Source: Siphonodentalium dalli | Lineage: Eukaryota > Mollusca > Scaphopoda > Gadilida > Siphonodentaliidae | Length of the DNA: 64,000 nt | Reading direction: 5' to 3' | Assembly (NCBI GenBank): GCA_032622095.1 | Contig: CP136061.1 | Span: 67,337,127 to 67,401,126, forward strand | The notes under the pieces: generated by a model | The model's database searches: none | Told to the model about the DNA's origin: nothing | Seen by the model: the letters and a program-made list of their open reading frames with translations, nothing else | Translations under genes and position numbers: made by a program | Part shown: positions 40,801 through 55,800 of the stretch, one piece after another | How the letters are laid out: each line of letters begins with the position of its first letter | How positions within the stretch are numbered: position 1 is the first letter of the stretch

Positions 40801-43800
40801 TAATGGAAAACACACCACACTCTTCACATCAACCTAAGTACCAGTGTACAACAATATTTCCCCCAGGTATCTTCCACGTATTTATCATGTCCACAATTGT
40901 AACCAATTTGAAACAATTTTCTGCACACAATATTGTCAGTCGAATGCCAAAGCCACAAAAAATTATGTTTTGAAATCTGATAATATATTTTTGTATATCG
41001 ATTAGTAGTTAGGTATTTGCCAAAGGTATATACTCATGAAATGAGAATCATCACCAACAGTCCAAATCTATTTGCACAGACAATTGTATCATGCAAATTA
41101 TTCGCCTTCAATAGGACACACATACACACGCTTGTTAATTTCAGCCTCGTATGTTTCTCTAACATTTGCAGATAAGTAACCATGTCATTTTTAGTTGAAA
41201 CAACGTCTGGAGTTTACCCTTGAACTGGAAATGATGGAAACTAAAATCGGGAACAGAATGTCATTATTATTTTTTAAAAACAATTGATCTGTGTGTGATA
41301 AATTTTTGCCATTCTGACATAATTTTGCCATTCTGACATAATTATTTCCAAAAAATTTCAACTCAAAGCAAACAAAATATAGCGCCATTTCAAGATGGGG
41401 TTTAGTGACATCATATATAGCCTTGCACCAGGTTTGTAGTTTCTGCCTCTGATTGGTCAATTTAAATTGGTATTAAGTAAATTTATCCTCTCTTTCACAG
41501 ACGATTTAAGTCAGAATTTGTCACATTCTCAAATGGAGGATAATTCTGGAACGCTAGATAGTGAACACAGTCAAGATGGGTGTCGGCCAAGAGAACGTCA
41601 CAGAGAGGAGGTAACTCTAAAATAAAAGTTTTGAAATTGGGCAGAGAGAATGTCAAAACATACCTATGGTAGTGAATATTAACTGATATTGATATTTTCC
41701 TGAAAACTTTATTTTTAAATATAATTTACTGGACTTGTTATATATTTCCTCTCCATTGCTCTATGTAAAATATTTTATTCACTCTTCTTTCTTTTGTTTT
41801 GCAATAGAATATATCTAGGTCTGTAGCTATAGAACTTAGTTTTCCTCTCATTGATTTATTTGTGTTGTTTCATCTATAAAGTATCCTCAGAATATGTAGG
41901 GATGATAAATTGGTCCAAATATAGATATAGAGGATCTCCAAAGAGTTATGTTGGGGTATAAGATTTTATGAAACGTGTTGTGAATCAAATTATCAAACAA
42001 ATTTCATTAAATCTTATATCCCAACATAACGAGTTGAAGATCTTGTATATCACAAGAAAAAACTAGAGCTTTATGCCTTTTTAACAAATCAAAATCCTTA
42101 ACAGAAGCTTGAAAATGCACACATTTCCATTGTTGGCAGAGATGCTTCACAACCGTATACGTCAGTATTGCGTGCTCAATCTGCCAACGTAAAATATAGT
42201 CCCCAATTTGCCCCTTTGTTTTTGTGCCTATTTTGGTTAGTGCAATGAAGTTGGACAATAATTTAACTCTAATGAACAAAGCAATCATTTTGCATTGTCT
42301 GGTGTTGTTGCCATGTGTGGCTTTACGAAATAGTATTAATCCGCCTGATTCAATGTAAAGTCATTTGTTGGCACGCTGCCAAGTTGGCAGGAAACTCGCA
42401 CTTATTCGCCACTAGTGATAGAGAAGAAAATATCTGATGGCATTTTTAATGATATAATAGGGGTTTCATGTGATATATGTATATTATTGCAACATGTTAA
42501 TTCCTATTTACATGGTGCCCATGTAATTTCCCAAGTAGTTAATTCTACCATTTTATATACACTATCTTGATGACGGTATTTCAGTCATTCGCTATCAGAT
42601 CTGCATGAAATTAGGTATGGATGTTGGTCATCAGGATTCCCCATGCATATTTTTTTGTAATAGAGTATGCCACACTTGATTTATATGCCACATGTGGTAT
42701 TCATCAGTTCGCAGCCCATCTCTTGTTCAAATAGGAATTCATTTGGCTGAACAAAAACTTATTATAGTCCTTTAGCCCTTTGTGACTCGAAATTTACTGA
42801 CCCGTAGCTGAGTTAATAAGGTCAACATATGGATTTTGGCTGTGTACTTAACTTATAATTCTGAACATGAAATGCAAATGAATGGGAATCTTATAGTTTG
42901 TGCAATTATATTATGAAACCACCCTTGCAAATGGAATAGAAATAGACCATTCCAGTGTATACCTTTCTGGCTGATTAGGAGATTCCTGCCTGATTTCATT
43001 CGGGAATGAAATGGTTAGTTACAAGAAGCTACAAACCATCCAACAACAAAATTCTATATTAAAAATATTTTATCATGTTCTATATTATATTCTATCAGTC
43101 ATAATAGCATGGGAAAACGGGAATAATTTATTTTTATTTGCAAATTCCGTAAATGATTTCAAGTGGGATAATCGCTCATCGGTATGTCCAGACCTCTCTC
43201 GGTTATTTTTCCCCTTCATCAAGAGATTTATTTCCCTGATACTCATAAACCAACTTATAAATTACTGTGGCCTGATATTTATTTGTAGGATTATGAGGAA
43301 GCTGAGGACTCAGATGATTACATGTCTGGTTCAGAAGAGAATGATGGTCAAATGCCCGAGGTATGAGCCCATACAACAACGAAAATAGCTTAAGGAAACT
43401 TGTTTTGGAGATTCCACGTTTGTGCTCCCTCAGAACCCTAATACATATACTAGTACTGCATATATATATGCATACATACATGAAAATAAATATCATGAAT
43501 ATATATATATACTCGCAACGTCTGTCATAATCAGAGTTAATATTATTCACTAGATGGGGTGGCAAGAAAAACTGCACAATTTGTGGCTACGTCTACTCCA
43601 GGAAAAGTGCACCCAACTTTAGGTAGTGAGCTGTGTATAGTAATACATATACATCACACTAACCCTGATCTGGAAATGAAAACATATATATTATGTAAAT
43701 TTTATTTTCTATATCTTCAATTTACATTAAACTGCACTCAAATACTACTATATATACTACTATATATGCACTATCTTTCTATTGACACATTTGTACCAGT

Positions 43801-46800
43801 ATCCAGAAAATAACAAACATCTGGTGTCACTGATTTTCAACTTCAAAGCAGATAACTGCCGAACTGTGTAATATTTTTAAATGAGTAACATTTGTTGTCC
43901 CGCAGTCCTAATTCAAAGAAAAATTTATTTCTTGGGACAGAATCTGATACTTCTGTTTTTACCCCTGAATGTATATAGAAAGTTCAGGAATTATTGGAAA
44001 CTTCCTTGAAAGTCACAATGTTTCTCTAGTTAATAAATTTTCAGAGCAGTGTATATTTTGCCTTTGATCCCTTCAGTTCCAGGTAGTGACTGCTGGTAAC
44101 AAACAAATTGGCTGTGCAGAGGATGAAGATTTCCTCAGTGCATTTGATAAAATGTTAGCCGACAACATTCAGGTAATAGTTTCTATTTGCAGATGTTTAC
44201 ATGTTTGTATGATTTCCAACCTTATTTATAATCCATTTCATCATTTGTTTTGAGAATCTGAATCATCTCTGGAGATATTACAATAAAGAGATTTAGATAA
44301 TTAAAACTTCTAACTTAGCCCGTCATGCATAAGTCAGCATAATAGGCTATAGTTCCCTGTGCCCGAGGCAGGACAGTATTATCCAGTAGTTAGCCAGTTT
44401 TGTTCTATTTCTAAACAAATTATGTGCAATATAACAGGCTGTAGTTCTGTGTACCCGAGGCAGGACAGTATTATCCAGTAGTTAGCCAGCTTTGTTCTAT
44501 TTCCAAACAAATTATGTGCAAAAAACACATCGATTTAGCTAGCTGTCAAATGTGTCATACTTAAAATAGCATTAAAAAAGGCTGTTACCCATGTATACCA
44601 TTCACACTCGGTGTTGTGCAGAGTTTATCAACAGACCATAGTTGTTCTATGATTGGTCACAATCTCCTGCGAAAACATGACGAAAAGCTTAGCCTGATAA
44701 TTCTTGTTGGGTGAAGTTATTAGATTTCAATCTAAACCTCTCTAATAGTAAGATATATATAACTTCATGAACTTTAAATATTTTATCATGATAATTCCAG
44801 GTTTGTTTTATCACAATTTTTTTATTTCTTAAATTCACGAATGACAGACAGTCACACTCAGACTATTGCCAGAGTGTTCAAATGTTAATTAACCTAACAC
44901 CATCTTACGATTCTTACCTAAAGATAAATAATAATCGATGCATTTATATAACTTCCACAGTAATTAGTTTCAATACACTGCACATGATTATTACACTGGT
45001 CTTAGGGCATTGTTTACCCATCCTCACTCAGAAGGAAGTAATCCGAGCAGCTAAAGAGTGCATCAGGATTAGCATACTGAAAATATCCTTGACTCACAAA
45101 TGGGTACCTCATATAGGATTAGTCCCACACGATAACTGTAAGTACTTCTCTGGGATTGGGGTGGGTTGAAGTGGTGATATTTTGGAACGTTATGACTTAT
45201 TTTTGCTGTTTTACTATTCAAATAACAGGAATTTTGGAAATTACCCAGCTTCAAACACTTTGTCTTTCAAGGAATAGCTGACAGAAACCACGTCAGGACA
45301 GCTTCATTATTGCATAAAGTTGGTTCAGCAACTTTCTTTGTAAATAAAACTGTCATAGCATTTTACTATATCAAACAAAGAAGTTATTTTACTCCCTACA
45401 CGTATCAATATTCACATCATATCTTATTGTAAAGCTGAAGATATATCTGCTGTATTTCATTGTTTTTGTTTCATTTCTAGGCTCGTAATCAGGAGTCACT
45501 GAAGGTTCCTCAGTTGGACATTGCTGTACCCATGCAGCTCAAAGGAAAAGCCAAAAAATTCAATGAGCTAGGTTTGTATTTTTTTAGCAGCCCTACGAAG
45601 CCTCTATTGTTGTTTATCTCATAATTAGGCCCTAAACCCGGCCTCATACTTTTTAGAGAGACACGTGTATTATTGGCAATTGCAGTGACGTAAGAGCTTA
45701 GTGTAATGACGCTGATGTCTTTCCTGGAAGTTTACTATTATGTTAATTATATATTCGATTTGTGTTCGGTTATTTATTATTGACTGAGATAAACATGGGT
45801 GATAAGGGTGGTTGAAAAAAGTTGTCAACATGAAAAGACACATTTAAAATGGAACTATATTTTTTCTTGAAGGTGTCTTTACTTCCTCTTTGGTTTTGAT
45901 AAGGAAATCAATATTAATTTGTTTATTACCAGCCACTTGAGATCGTATTTCCATGCTAAAATGTGATTATGTGATAAAATGAATCTTAGATTCGTTGCAA
46001 TTCTATACAAAATTTATTAACCTCTTCCATTAAATTTGCTTTGAGCCTCGCTAAATGTCGAATCAAATTTAGTGCACTCGGTTAATAAATTTTGTATAAA
46101 ATTGAGACTCTTTAGAAATCCTCTATTTATGTACTGTAAAATTTATTGTTTCATGGAACATTTATAACTGTTACATCTGTTATTAAAAATTAGGTATTGA
46201 TTGAATGAAAGAAAGAGTAAACATATTGAAAAATAATTTAGTCTGAATCGACTTATCGATATTACTGTCACTCTTTAGAAATCCTCTATTTATGTACTGT
46301 AAAATTTATTGTTTCATGGAACATTTATAACTGTTACATCTGTTATTAAAAAGTAGGTATTGATTGAATGAAAGAAAGAGTAAACAGATTTAAAAATAAT
46401 TATTTTGGCGTGAAATGATATGCATGCATACCCTCTATTCGTGTGTTAGGCTAGAGGTGTTTTGGTGGCCGATCGGCATTTATTGGTTATTTAATTTGAA
46501 TGGATAATAAGGGTGCCTCACCCCCCCCCCCCCCCCTTCTTCGGTTAATTAATCATTTTGATACCTTTGTGCCAAAAGTAACAAATTCTTCACTGTATAA
46601 GCTATCCTTGTGGATGATGATGGGCTGGTGGATCTACACATATAATCGTTACAATTTTAGCCTGAATAACGTTTTTAAATTCAATATGGATGAAAGGTAA
46701 CCATAGTAAGAGTAATTTTACCAGACAACAATTAATCTCTGGGCTACTCATATTATTATATTATCTCCGTCAAAGTTATCTTGCCCACTGAACTATACGG

Positions 46801-49800
46801 TATATTCCCAATATTAACAAGGAAGGGTTAACAAACCCCTGAGTTGAAAACGGTACGAAAATTCTATGGTACATTTTATCATGTTTCATGACCTCCTGTA
46901 ACCTCTGACCACGTGATCTCCAAATGACCATTTAACTCGACGCCAGATAGCTCTATTTCACTTTTTCCTTGTTAACAGGAGGGACAACATCACAAAGCTA
47001 AGTGTTGACAGTTTTTTGTGTTATACAAAAAACAATATTTCCGGTTGATTATTATTGATTGTGTGCAATTGACACAAGACTACGCGAGCGGACTCGTGTT
47101 TCTATAGCATTTGATAAAAGATGGCATCTTTATATAATATTTGTCGCCGAACGGACGAATAATAGATGCACATTTGGATATGACTAAAGACGCTCATAGT
47201 TTCTTTATAGCAAGAATCTATTGCATACATGTGCGACTTATTCTATGGTCTAAGCGAGCGCCATGGCACGTGCTATGGCTTGTATAGTAACGGTATCACG
47301 ACATTAGGTGACTTACTTTGGCCGTCTGACGGCTTTGTAAATTGTAGCTACAATATATTTGTTTTATACTATGACAGTCGTAGTCTGGTGTACAACTGAC
47401 GGAAGCAGTATTTAACTCTTGTGAAATAGGATTGTAAGGATATGCATCCCGGCTTTGTGTGGAAACTCTTTTCGTTTTAAAGAAATTTTGTTTTCCATAT
47501 TTTTAATAAGCCGATAACAACAAAATGGCATCTGTTCATAAATTGGCATAATATTTGTCGCCGAAAGGCAGAATAATATATGCACATTTGGATATGACTA
47601 AAGACGCTCATCTTTATTGCAAGAATCTATTGCATACATGTGCAATTTGTTCTATGGTCCAAGAGAAGGCGCCACGTGCTCCGGCCTGTGTGATAACGGT
47701 ATCACAAAATTAGGTGACTTACTTTCGGCTGTCTGACGGCTTTGTCGCTACAATGTTTATTTATACAATGAGGGTCATCGTCGGTGTCCAACTGACGGAA
47801 GCAGTATTTAACTCTTGTGTAATAGGATTGAAATATGCATACATCCTGTGTGTAAATTTGCACTTGTTAAAAAAAATTTCAACTTAATAATATTGTGTTA
47901 AAAAATTGATTTCTTGCAAACCAAGGTTATTTGACAATACAATCGATTAGCTTATTGCCGTTAGTTGCCACAGCCAAGGTGCTTATCAACATAACACAAA
48001 ACAACACGTGTAATTTGATTGTTGGCAATTGTCAAAAAGACTTGAATGGTGTTGACAGTGCAATCACACTAAATACCTTCTCAGGACAAGGACTGTCGGT
48101 AGCTGAAAGGTAGCATACTGGTCTCTCATGCTAGCGGACCGGGGATCGCAACCTGGTCAGGGTACTCTGACAAAAATCAGAACTCGGTCAGATACCAGGT
48201 TTGTCAGGCTAAAAAGTCTCATTCAAAATCACTGAATAAAGATCCGAATGCAAAATGCCGACTTCCCCCCATTACAACACTTGTCCAGGTATGTTGTCGT
48301 GGGTGCAGTACGCTGTCCGATCGGGCGTGGACATTAATGGCTGACCCGTTTACACGCCTCGGTGTGTGCACGTTAAAGAACGCTACTGGAGTCACCACAG
48401 GGTTATAAAGTTACTCGGCCGTGGTGGCACCTGGACCAGTGCGTCTACAACCAGAATTGGTTCCTGCACTGTAATATCTACAGATACAGATACGATGTAA
48501 GACCAGGTACAGAAGATATCCTTCCCTGTAGCTCCCCTAGAGATGCTTCCCCTCGTTTCGAGGGTTCCGCCGCCTCTGAGACCAGGACACTAGTTGATGG
48601 TGATCCCCTCTTTGGCTTAGCAACTCGGGCGATAGTTACCTCAAACGCGGAGCGGGAGGGGCACCCCATCTAGCCACAATAGTGGGCTCCTTGGACTATC
48701 GTATGGGACGCCAATCTGCTCCCTTGGGTCGGCCATTGGCGTGGCCAGGTACGGCCGTGACTTCTCATCTAACATTTGAACCACGCCGTCCATCGCTACA
48801 AGTCACCATCTCGGGGTCAGCACGGCTGGGGGTTCGCCCTGTCCCTATGATAATCCTATATGCCTTCGGTCCCTGCTGGGCTTGGGCTGGGGCCGAAATT
48901 ACCAAGCATGCTTCCTCCTTGTTGGCCAACTCCATGTCTGTGGGCCTGGAATTCCAGTTACTGGCTGCCTTCTGATCAATAGCAGCCAGTATCTTCGGGT
49001 TTGAATCCTAATGCACAAGAATTTGTTCCCTGATGCCGTTCTAGTAGGAGGCATGCTTCGGATCCTGCCCCTCCTAACAACCCATCGCCAGTTCGGACGG
49101 ATGGAGATCGGGATCGGGACGAGCTGTAGCTCTATCCCGAGGTGAAAAGGCTTTGGACATTCCTTTGGGGTCACCCATACATGCGCTCACAAGGGAGCTC
49201 AGATAGTTGTTCGGGGTTCTCTGATGCAGACAAGTGTGGCCGTAGCCGAGTGGTTATGCCATCGGACTGCAAACCTGGTGACATGGGAGCGAACCAGGTA
49301 TTCAAAAGTTTTATTGTTCTCGGATTGTGCAGAGTTCAACTCCTTGCTTTATAAGTTGTTGCTTCTTTCAATGTGCCATCCGGGTCCTGCGAGGTCATGG
49401 TCATTGCTGGAATAGAGTGTCACCTGTGTCGATAGTCTTCAGGAATAATCTTTGGATGATGGGTCATATCACTAAGGGCGGTAATGATACAATGGGGCAC
49501 TATATGAATACATCCTAGACATATGCTCATCTTCAGAAAGCAACTGATTTCCTATCTTCACGATTCACATTAATAACGTTGTGCGCACTTCATACAGACA
49601 GAAGAAGATCCTTGCCAGATGCTTCCCCTCGTGCGAGATATTCACTAGCATTGGGTGTAGGATGCCAGATAATATGATCCGCCCACTAGATTCGCACTTC
49701 GGGCGATGGTTGTCTCAAGAACAAGGTGCAATCGGAGGGGCACCCCATCCGTCCCAGAAGGAGTACCTTGAACCATCCACCCGTCAGGGTCAGCCAGAAG

Positions 49801-52800
49801 AGCAAGAATGGTTGGGAGCGAACTGCGCCTGGGTCTCTGTATTTCACTAATCCAACCTGCCATCTGTTTCTCTGGTTTTGAGGTGGTGCCACAATCACGG
49901 TGCATGTTTCCTGTGATTTCTCAGTTGGGTTTAACTTTGGAGCTGGCCGGTATTTCAACATAATGAATATCGTCAGGTTGGAAATGGAAAGCCTTATTGA
50001 AACCGTGAAACATATCAACGCCGGGCTCCAAATGCATTTACTTTTGTGAGCATCGAATGCTGAATCAAGTTAGTCATACAGCACTGAACTTGGAAAAGTT
50101 TCGCGAGAATCATTACGAGAATAGTTTTGGTGGTTCTCATTGAATCTCAAGGCTTGCAACCACTTGTTGACTACTTTAGCGGACAGTTGATTAGAAGTCG
50201 CTTTTCTCGGTCACTCTGATTTCTTCTGGTTCCATTCTCTTATCTTCTCATCAATAACATGAGACACATTGACAGCGACGGTTGTATTTTGGGGCTTCAT
50301 TTAGACCAATAAATTATTGAATGACTGCTCTTGGTCCATCTTGTTCAATGATTCATTAGGATTCTCTTGTTCGCGTATTCAATGGTTCATTAACAAATGT
50401 TCCATAATTGTTTGTATGCGCGAGCTAGTGTCCACGCGCTGGTGTCTCCACTGGTAATCACGGCAGTCATCCGGACTCCGTAAGCCTGTAATTCACTCAA
50501 TGTTGCGGTTAACTCAGGAAGGCAGGAACTTAATCGACGGGACACATGCCAATGAGGTCATTCCACGAATAGATTACTCCTGTACTTCCTGGTTGTACGG
50601 TCAACGCAGCGTTTTCTTTGTAGTAAACGCTAATACTACACGGCCCTAATTGAATCTCCATTCGTGGGTCATCTTGGCACATTTGATTCTTCTGGTGCTT
50701 TCCAAAAACAGCATTGTAGTGTGCTCTGTCATCAATGGGACTCTAGGTTTCCTACAATTTTCCTTTTGTTCCAAATTACATGTATGGTTCCCTATATATG
50801 TAGGATTATGTCAGTATTCTATCCATTCGACTACTTCGGGCTATCTTACAGGGGTGGGGCAATCAACTATTTTGGCGAGAATCTCTTCCCAGTCACTAGT
50901 ACAGATTATCAGTCCATGATATCTCAATCCTTATAGACAATGGCATATCTTGGATTAGTGGGTGTCTGCGCCCTTTTTAGCTCACCTGAGACCACGTCTC
51001 CGGTGGAGCTATAGTCATCACTCCTCGTCCGTCGTCCATCCGTCCGTCGTACCGTCCGTCCATCCGTCAACAATTCTTTAAACATCTTCTTCCAATCCAT
51101 AGGACCAAATTGTTTCATATTTGGTGTGGATGTTCCCTAGGTGACTAACATTCAGATTTGTTCAAATGAGGTCACTAGCTCAAATAGTTGCGAAAGCAGG
51201 GCCATAACTCTATTCATCCATAGTAATTCTTAGAATGATTTCTTCTCAAGAACCATTGGGCCGATTTAGCTTATATTTGGTATGAAGGGTCCTTGGGTGA
51301 CTGGGGTTCAGATTTGTTCAAATGGGGTCACTGAGTCAAATAGGGGCGGAGCCAGGGACACAACTCTTAAAAAACAAAACAAAAAAACAAAACAAAAAAT
51401 TACATTGAACTCCTTGTTCAATTTAACAAGAAAAAACAGAAACAAAGACAAAACAAAAAATGTTTGAATTTTTTTTATTTTAATTGAGATTAATTTCCTG
51501 CTCAATTTGAAAAAAAAATAACACCATTATAACATCCACCAGGGTGACTCAACCAATTTTTCTTTAAATCAATCTAAAATCAAGAACATTCAAACAGCTA
51601 GCAGATACTCAGAGCTCTATAAGATACCATACCAGGAAGCTGTCTGCAATCACAGATATACACCATATAGAAGTCACATTGGTTATAAAGTAGTAAATGA
51701 AATGGCATTGTTAACATAATCTGATTGGAATGACAGCTAGTTTGATTAATAGCTAAAATGCTCTGCCTGTTCAAGAGTTTGTATATAAATGACCCATGGT
51801 TTATAATAACAAACTCCCCAGGGCTTGTGAATGATGAATCTGACAGTTAGGCCAGTAAAACTAAATACCCGTTTCTCAGGCAATTACATATGGGAAACTG
51901 GATGAGAAAGAACGAGGCATTTTTCTTAGCTTACCTGCAATGAATAATTGAGACATATTTTGTCAGGAAGGTCCCTAGGTGGCTGGGATTCAGTTCTGTT
52001 CAAATGGGGGTCACATGGTCAAAAAAGTGGCATAGTTCGGGACCTAACTGTTTCCATCCATAGTAATTCTTAAAACATCTTCTCTAGAATCATCTTGGCT
52101 ATTTAGCTTATAATTGGTATGGAAGGTCCTTGGGTGACAGGGATACAGATGTGTTGAAAACAAATAAGGGCGGAGCCAGGGACATAACTTGTCCATCCAT
52201 TGTAATTCTAAAAATGTCTTCCTATCAAGAACTTTCAGGCCTATTCAGCTTATATTTGGTATGGGTGACAAGGATTCAGATTTGATTCAGAATTGGGTCA
52301 AATAGGGTCAGAGCTACAGACATAATTCTTTCCCTCATTAGTTGAACCATTTGGCATATTTAGCATACATTTTGGTATAGAGAGTCCTTGGGTGACTGGC
52401 ATTCAGATTTGTTGAAATGGGTTCACCAGGTCAAATAGGGGTGCGACCAGGGACATAACTCTTCCCCCATAGTAATTCTTAAAATGGCCCCTCCTCAAGA
52501 CCCATCAGTCCTATTTAGCTTATATATAGTAACTAGTATGGAGGGTCCTTGTGGTACTTGTTTAAATGTGGCCACCTGGTCAAATAGGGGCCAAGCGAAG
52601 GACAGTTTTTCTCTTAATATGCTTACTTCACAAGGACCATCAGGTCTATTTTACTGATATTTAGTATGAAGGGTTTTTTAGTGTCTGGGATTCAAATTTA
52701 TTCAAATGGGGTCACCAGGTTAAATAGGGTGGGACCAGGGACATAACTGTGTGTCTCTATAGTAATACTTAAAATGTCTTCTTAAGAGAGGTTGGACTAT

Positions 52801-55800
52801 TTAGCTTACATATAGTATGGAGGATCCTTTAGTGACTGAGATTCAGCTTTGTTAACAAGAGGTCAACCTGGAAATGATGGGGCTATGGGGACTTAACACT
52901 TTTGTGTCTAATAAAATCATTAAAATACGAAATTCATTAAAACATCTCCCTTGGAACTACCTGAATGATTAATCTGAGGTACATGTATGGTGTTTTGGGT
53001 CCATGGATTATCGGGCTTCAAGCATGTCTAAATGGTTTTTATTAAAAAGGTGCTTATGAGATTGGAAATTTCCAACAATTGAGAAAGTTTGATATGTCGG
53101 TTGTGAAATTCCAACCAGGCCTCAGCCTAGGGGTCCAGAACAGGGAGACTTGAAGTCTCCCTCCAGGAAATTTAGGGAGACTTCAGGAAATTTAGGGAGA
53201 CTTCAGGGAGAAGTGGGGAGACCACCAAAAATTGACAATTTTCAAATATCGCTTTATTTTATAACATCTGACAATAAAAAATTTTAAAAGATGAAATAAA
53301 ACTAAAAAAATTTGACCTTATCTGAAATTAGCATAATTAATTGTTATTATACATTTAAAATTTTTGGAAATGTTTTGTGTAGCTATCATTTAAACAAGAC
53401 AATTATCAAGTTACAGTAGTAGTTAATTTTTTTACTAAACGAAAGTAGTATTATTTCCTAGACTGCAGCCTGGAAGATACGTTTGTACAGTCTGAATTAT
53501 GATGCATGTAACTTTGTAAGTTTAATTTGGTCACGGCTGTAATGTGGGTGTCCGCTAAAATAAACAATAAGGACTAACTAACAAAGGAGTTGCAAAAGCT
53601 TTTAATTAATTAATGGCCTCCCTTAATTAATGCCAACATCAGTGGTATAATCCGATTAAAGCAATAAACTTGACATTACTTTATTTACGGAAGCTGTCTC
53701 TTCAAAAAGTCCGACGCGGTCTCTTCAAAAAGTCCGACGCGTTACCGAAACGAACTTCCGAAGCGCCTGGTACATACTCTGATAATGTCGTAATTGTTTT
53801 ATATCTGAAAAGCGGGACGGCGGTCTTTTAAGTTAATTAAAACATTTATTTGTGACACTCACGGTGGTCAGTAACAACACAGATGCGAACATCTCATCGT
53901 GTTTTCAGCGTGTCAAAACATTCGTGATTAACATTCATTACTGCAAAGGGATCGAACAAAGGCGACTGAATAACAACACAAAACAATAGGTCATATTTTA
54001 TTTTTTATTTTAAACACTTGGGTGTTTGTCTCTGCATCGTCTGTTTCTTATTGGGATGGCCGCCACAATTCATCTATATACGGACATGTCCGGAAAAAAA
54101 AACTAGAAAAAAAATAAAGAAAAGAAATAAAATTTCCCCTAAAATTGAAGGCGACTTCGATTTCGCCTTAGAGCGACGACAGGGCGAAGACAGCGACAGT
54201 AAGGCGACAATCTCGCCCGAGTCGCCTTGTGAGCTGAGGCCTGATTCCAACCTAAGACTTGGGAGTTTGGAGCCCGGTCAGAACGGTACTTGTTGAGCTG
54301 GAGGAGGGGGTGTGATCAGTAGTGTACAGTTGGTAATTTCAGGGTAGATATTCACCGATCTACATACATGAAGCCTCTCTAGCCACATATCCTGTTTAGA
54401 TCTAATTCTTTTAAAGTGATTATGAAAAGTTCTGACTGTTGTGGTCTCCAGAGTCCCAGTCTTTGCAGTCTGGTGAGCAACCCCACAGTCTTTGACTGTC
54501 TTGTTTTGAGCTGGCAGCCGTTTTTTCATTGGGCTAGATCTCTTACTAGAACACTGCCCCACCTCAAAAGAATTGACTTTGGGATTGGTTCTCTTGTTTT
54601 TATAGGGGTCCCCCTTCTAATTTGAGGCCTTTGCCTCTGGTTGTTTCTTCATGTCCCTTATAAGGCTGTTTTTTCCTTATTGTCTTTGTCTGCACATGGG
54701 TTAGCCCGTTCAATGCGTTATTGCGAAATCCCCCTCAATTTTCATTTTCTATTCCATCAGGAAATAGATATTTATTCCCTTCTGGGGGGGGGGGGTTACA
54801 CATTCCTTGTCCAGCAAGTACTCAACTGATACATTGCTAGCTCTTAGCTCCGAAGGGGAGGTCATCTCAGTCTCCATGTCTTTCTGAAAATATCTACTTT
54901 ATTTGCAGGGCCTTCAATCCAAGTTACCACTATTTGTTTAGTTTGGGCCCTCTGGTAGCTGGCCAATATGTATTAGTCTTATGGTGTAATTACATACATT
55001 GGCTTATGGTGATATTGTACATATTGTAGGTTATCAGGTCAATCCAGTTCTTTGATTGAGGTGCATAGGAGTGTTTATCTTTCCTCGTGGCCTCCACCTG
55101 CGAGAAAATTCTATATTATACCATATAGTTCAGTGGGCATTGCCCACTGAACTATATGGTATAATATAGAATTTTCTTTGACGGAGATACAATATTTTCC
55201 TAAATAAGTAAAATATATATCTCCTAGAAGTATCTTGCCCACTGAACGCTGAGCTCCCTCCCAGGGTTTCGCACCCACCCCGCTCACGAGGAATGTCCTA
55301 CTGGGGATAAAAATATGGCGAATACTTCACTACGTGTCAGAAATCACGTGATTACACGTGTCATAAACATGACAGAGGATATGTACCATAGAATTTCGTA
55401 CTGTTTTTTTTTTTCAACTCAGAGTGTTAACCCCTCCTACTTGGGATAATATACCATATAGTTCAGTGGGCAAGATACTTCTAGGAGATATATATTTTAC
55501 TTATTTAGGAAAATATTGTATTTTACTTATTTTGAAAAATATTGTTTCATCGCCATCTACCACTCTACTGCAAAATATATATGCTCGTCATTTCACACAG
55601 ACCAATTGTTTCTTCATGCCCAGTCTGTTCTATACTCACCACTAACCAGGCCTGTCATTTTCAAATACACAGACCATAATAGTTTTCCTTAATAGCTACC
55701 AGGAGACGGGTGGTTAATTTTCTGATGATTTTCAAGATTGGACATTGACACCATTGTTTATGATCCCGGTAAATGTATTCTACATATTTTGAATACCTAA

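Noticed and set aside
40753-40839. Possible extra UPF2 exon after ttttttag, whose frame joins exon 22
   Set aside because: The frame runs into TAA at 40837-40839 with no donor before it, and exon 22 joins exon 23 in phase without it.
49226-49300. Functional tRNA gene
   Set aside because: The acceptor-stem ends do not pair and the T-arm is altered; a SINE-like relic is more likely.
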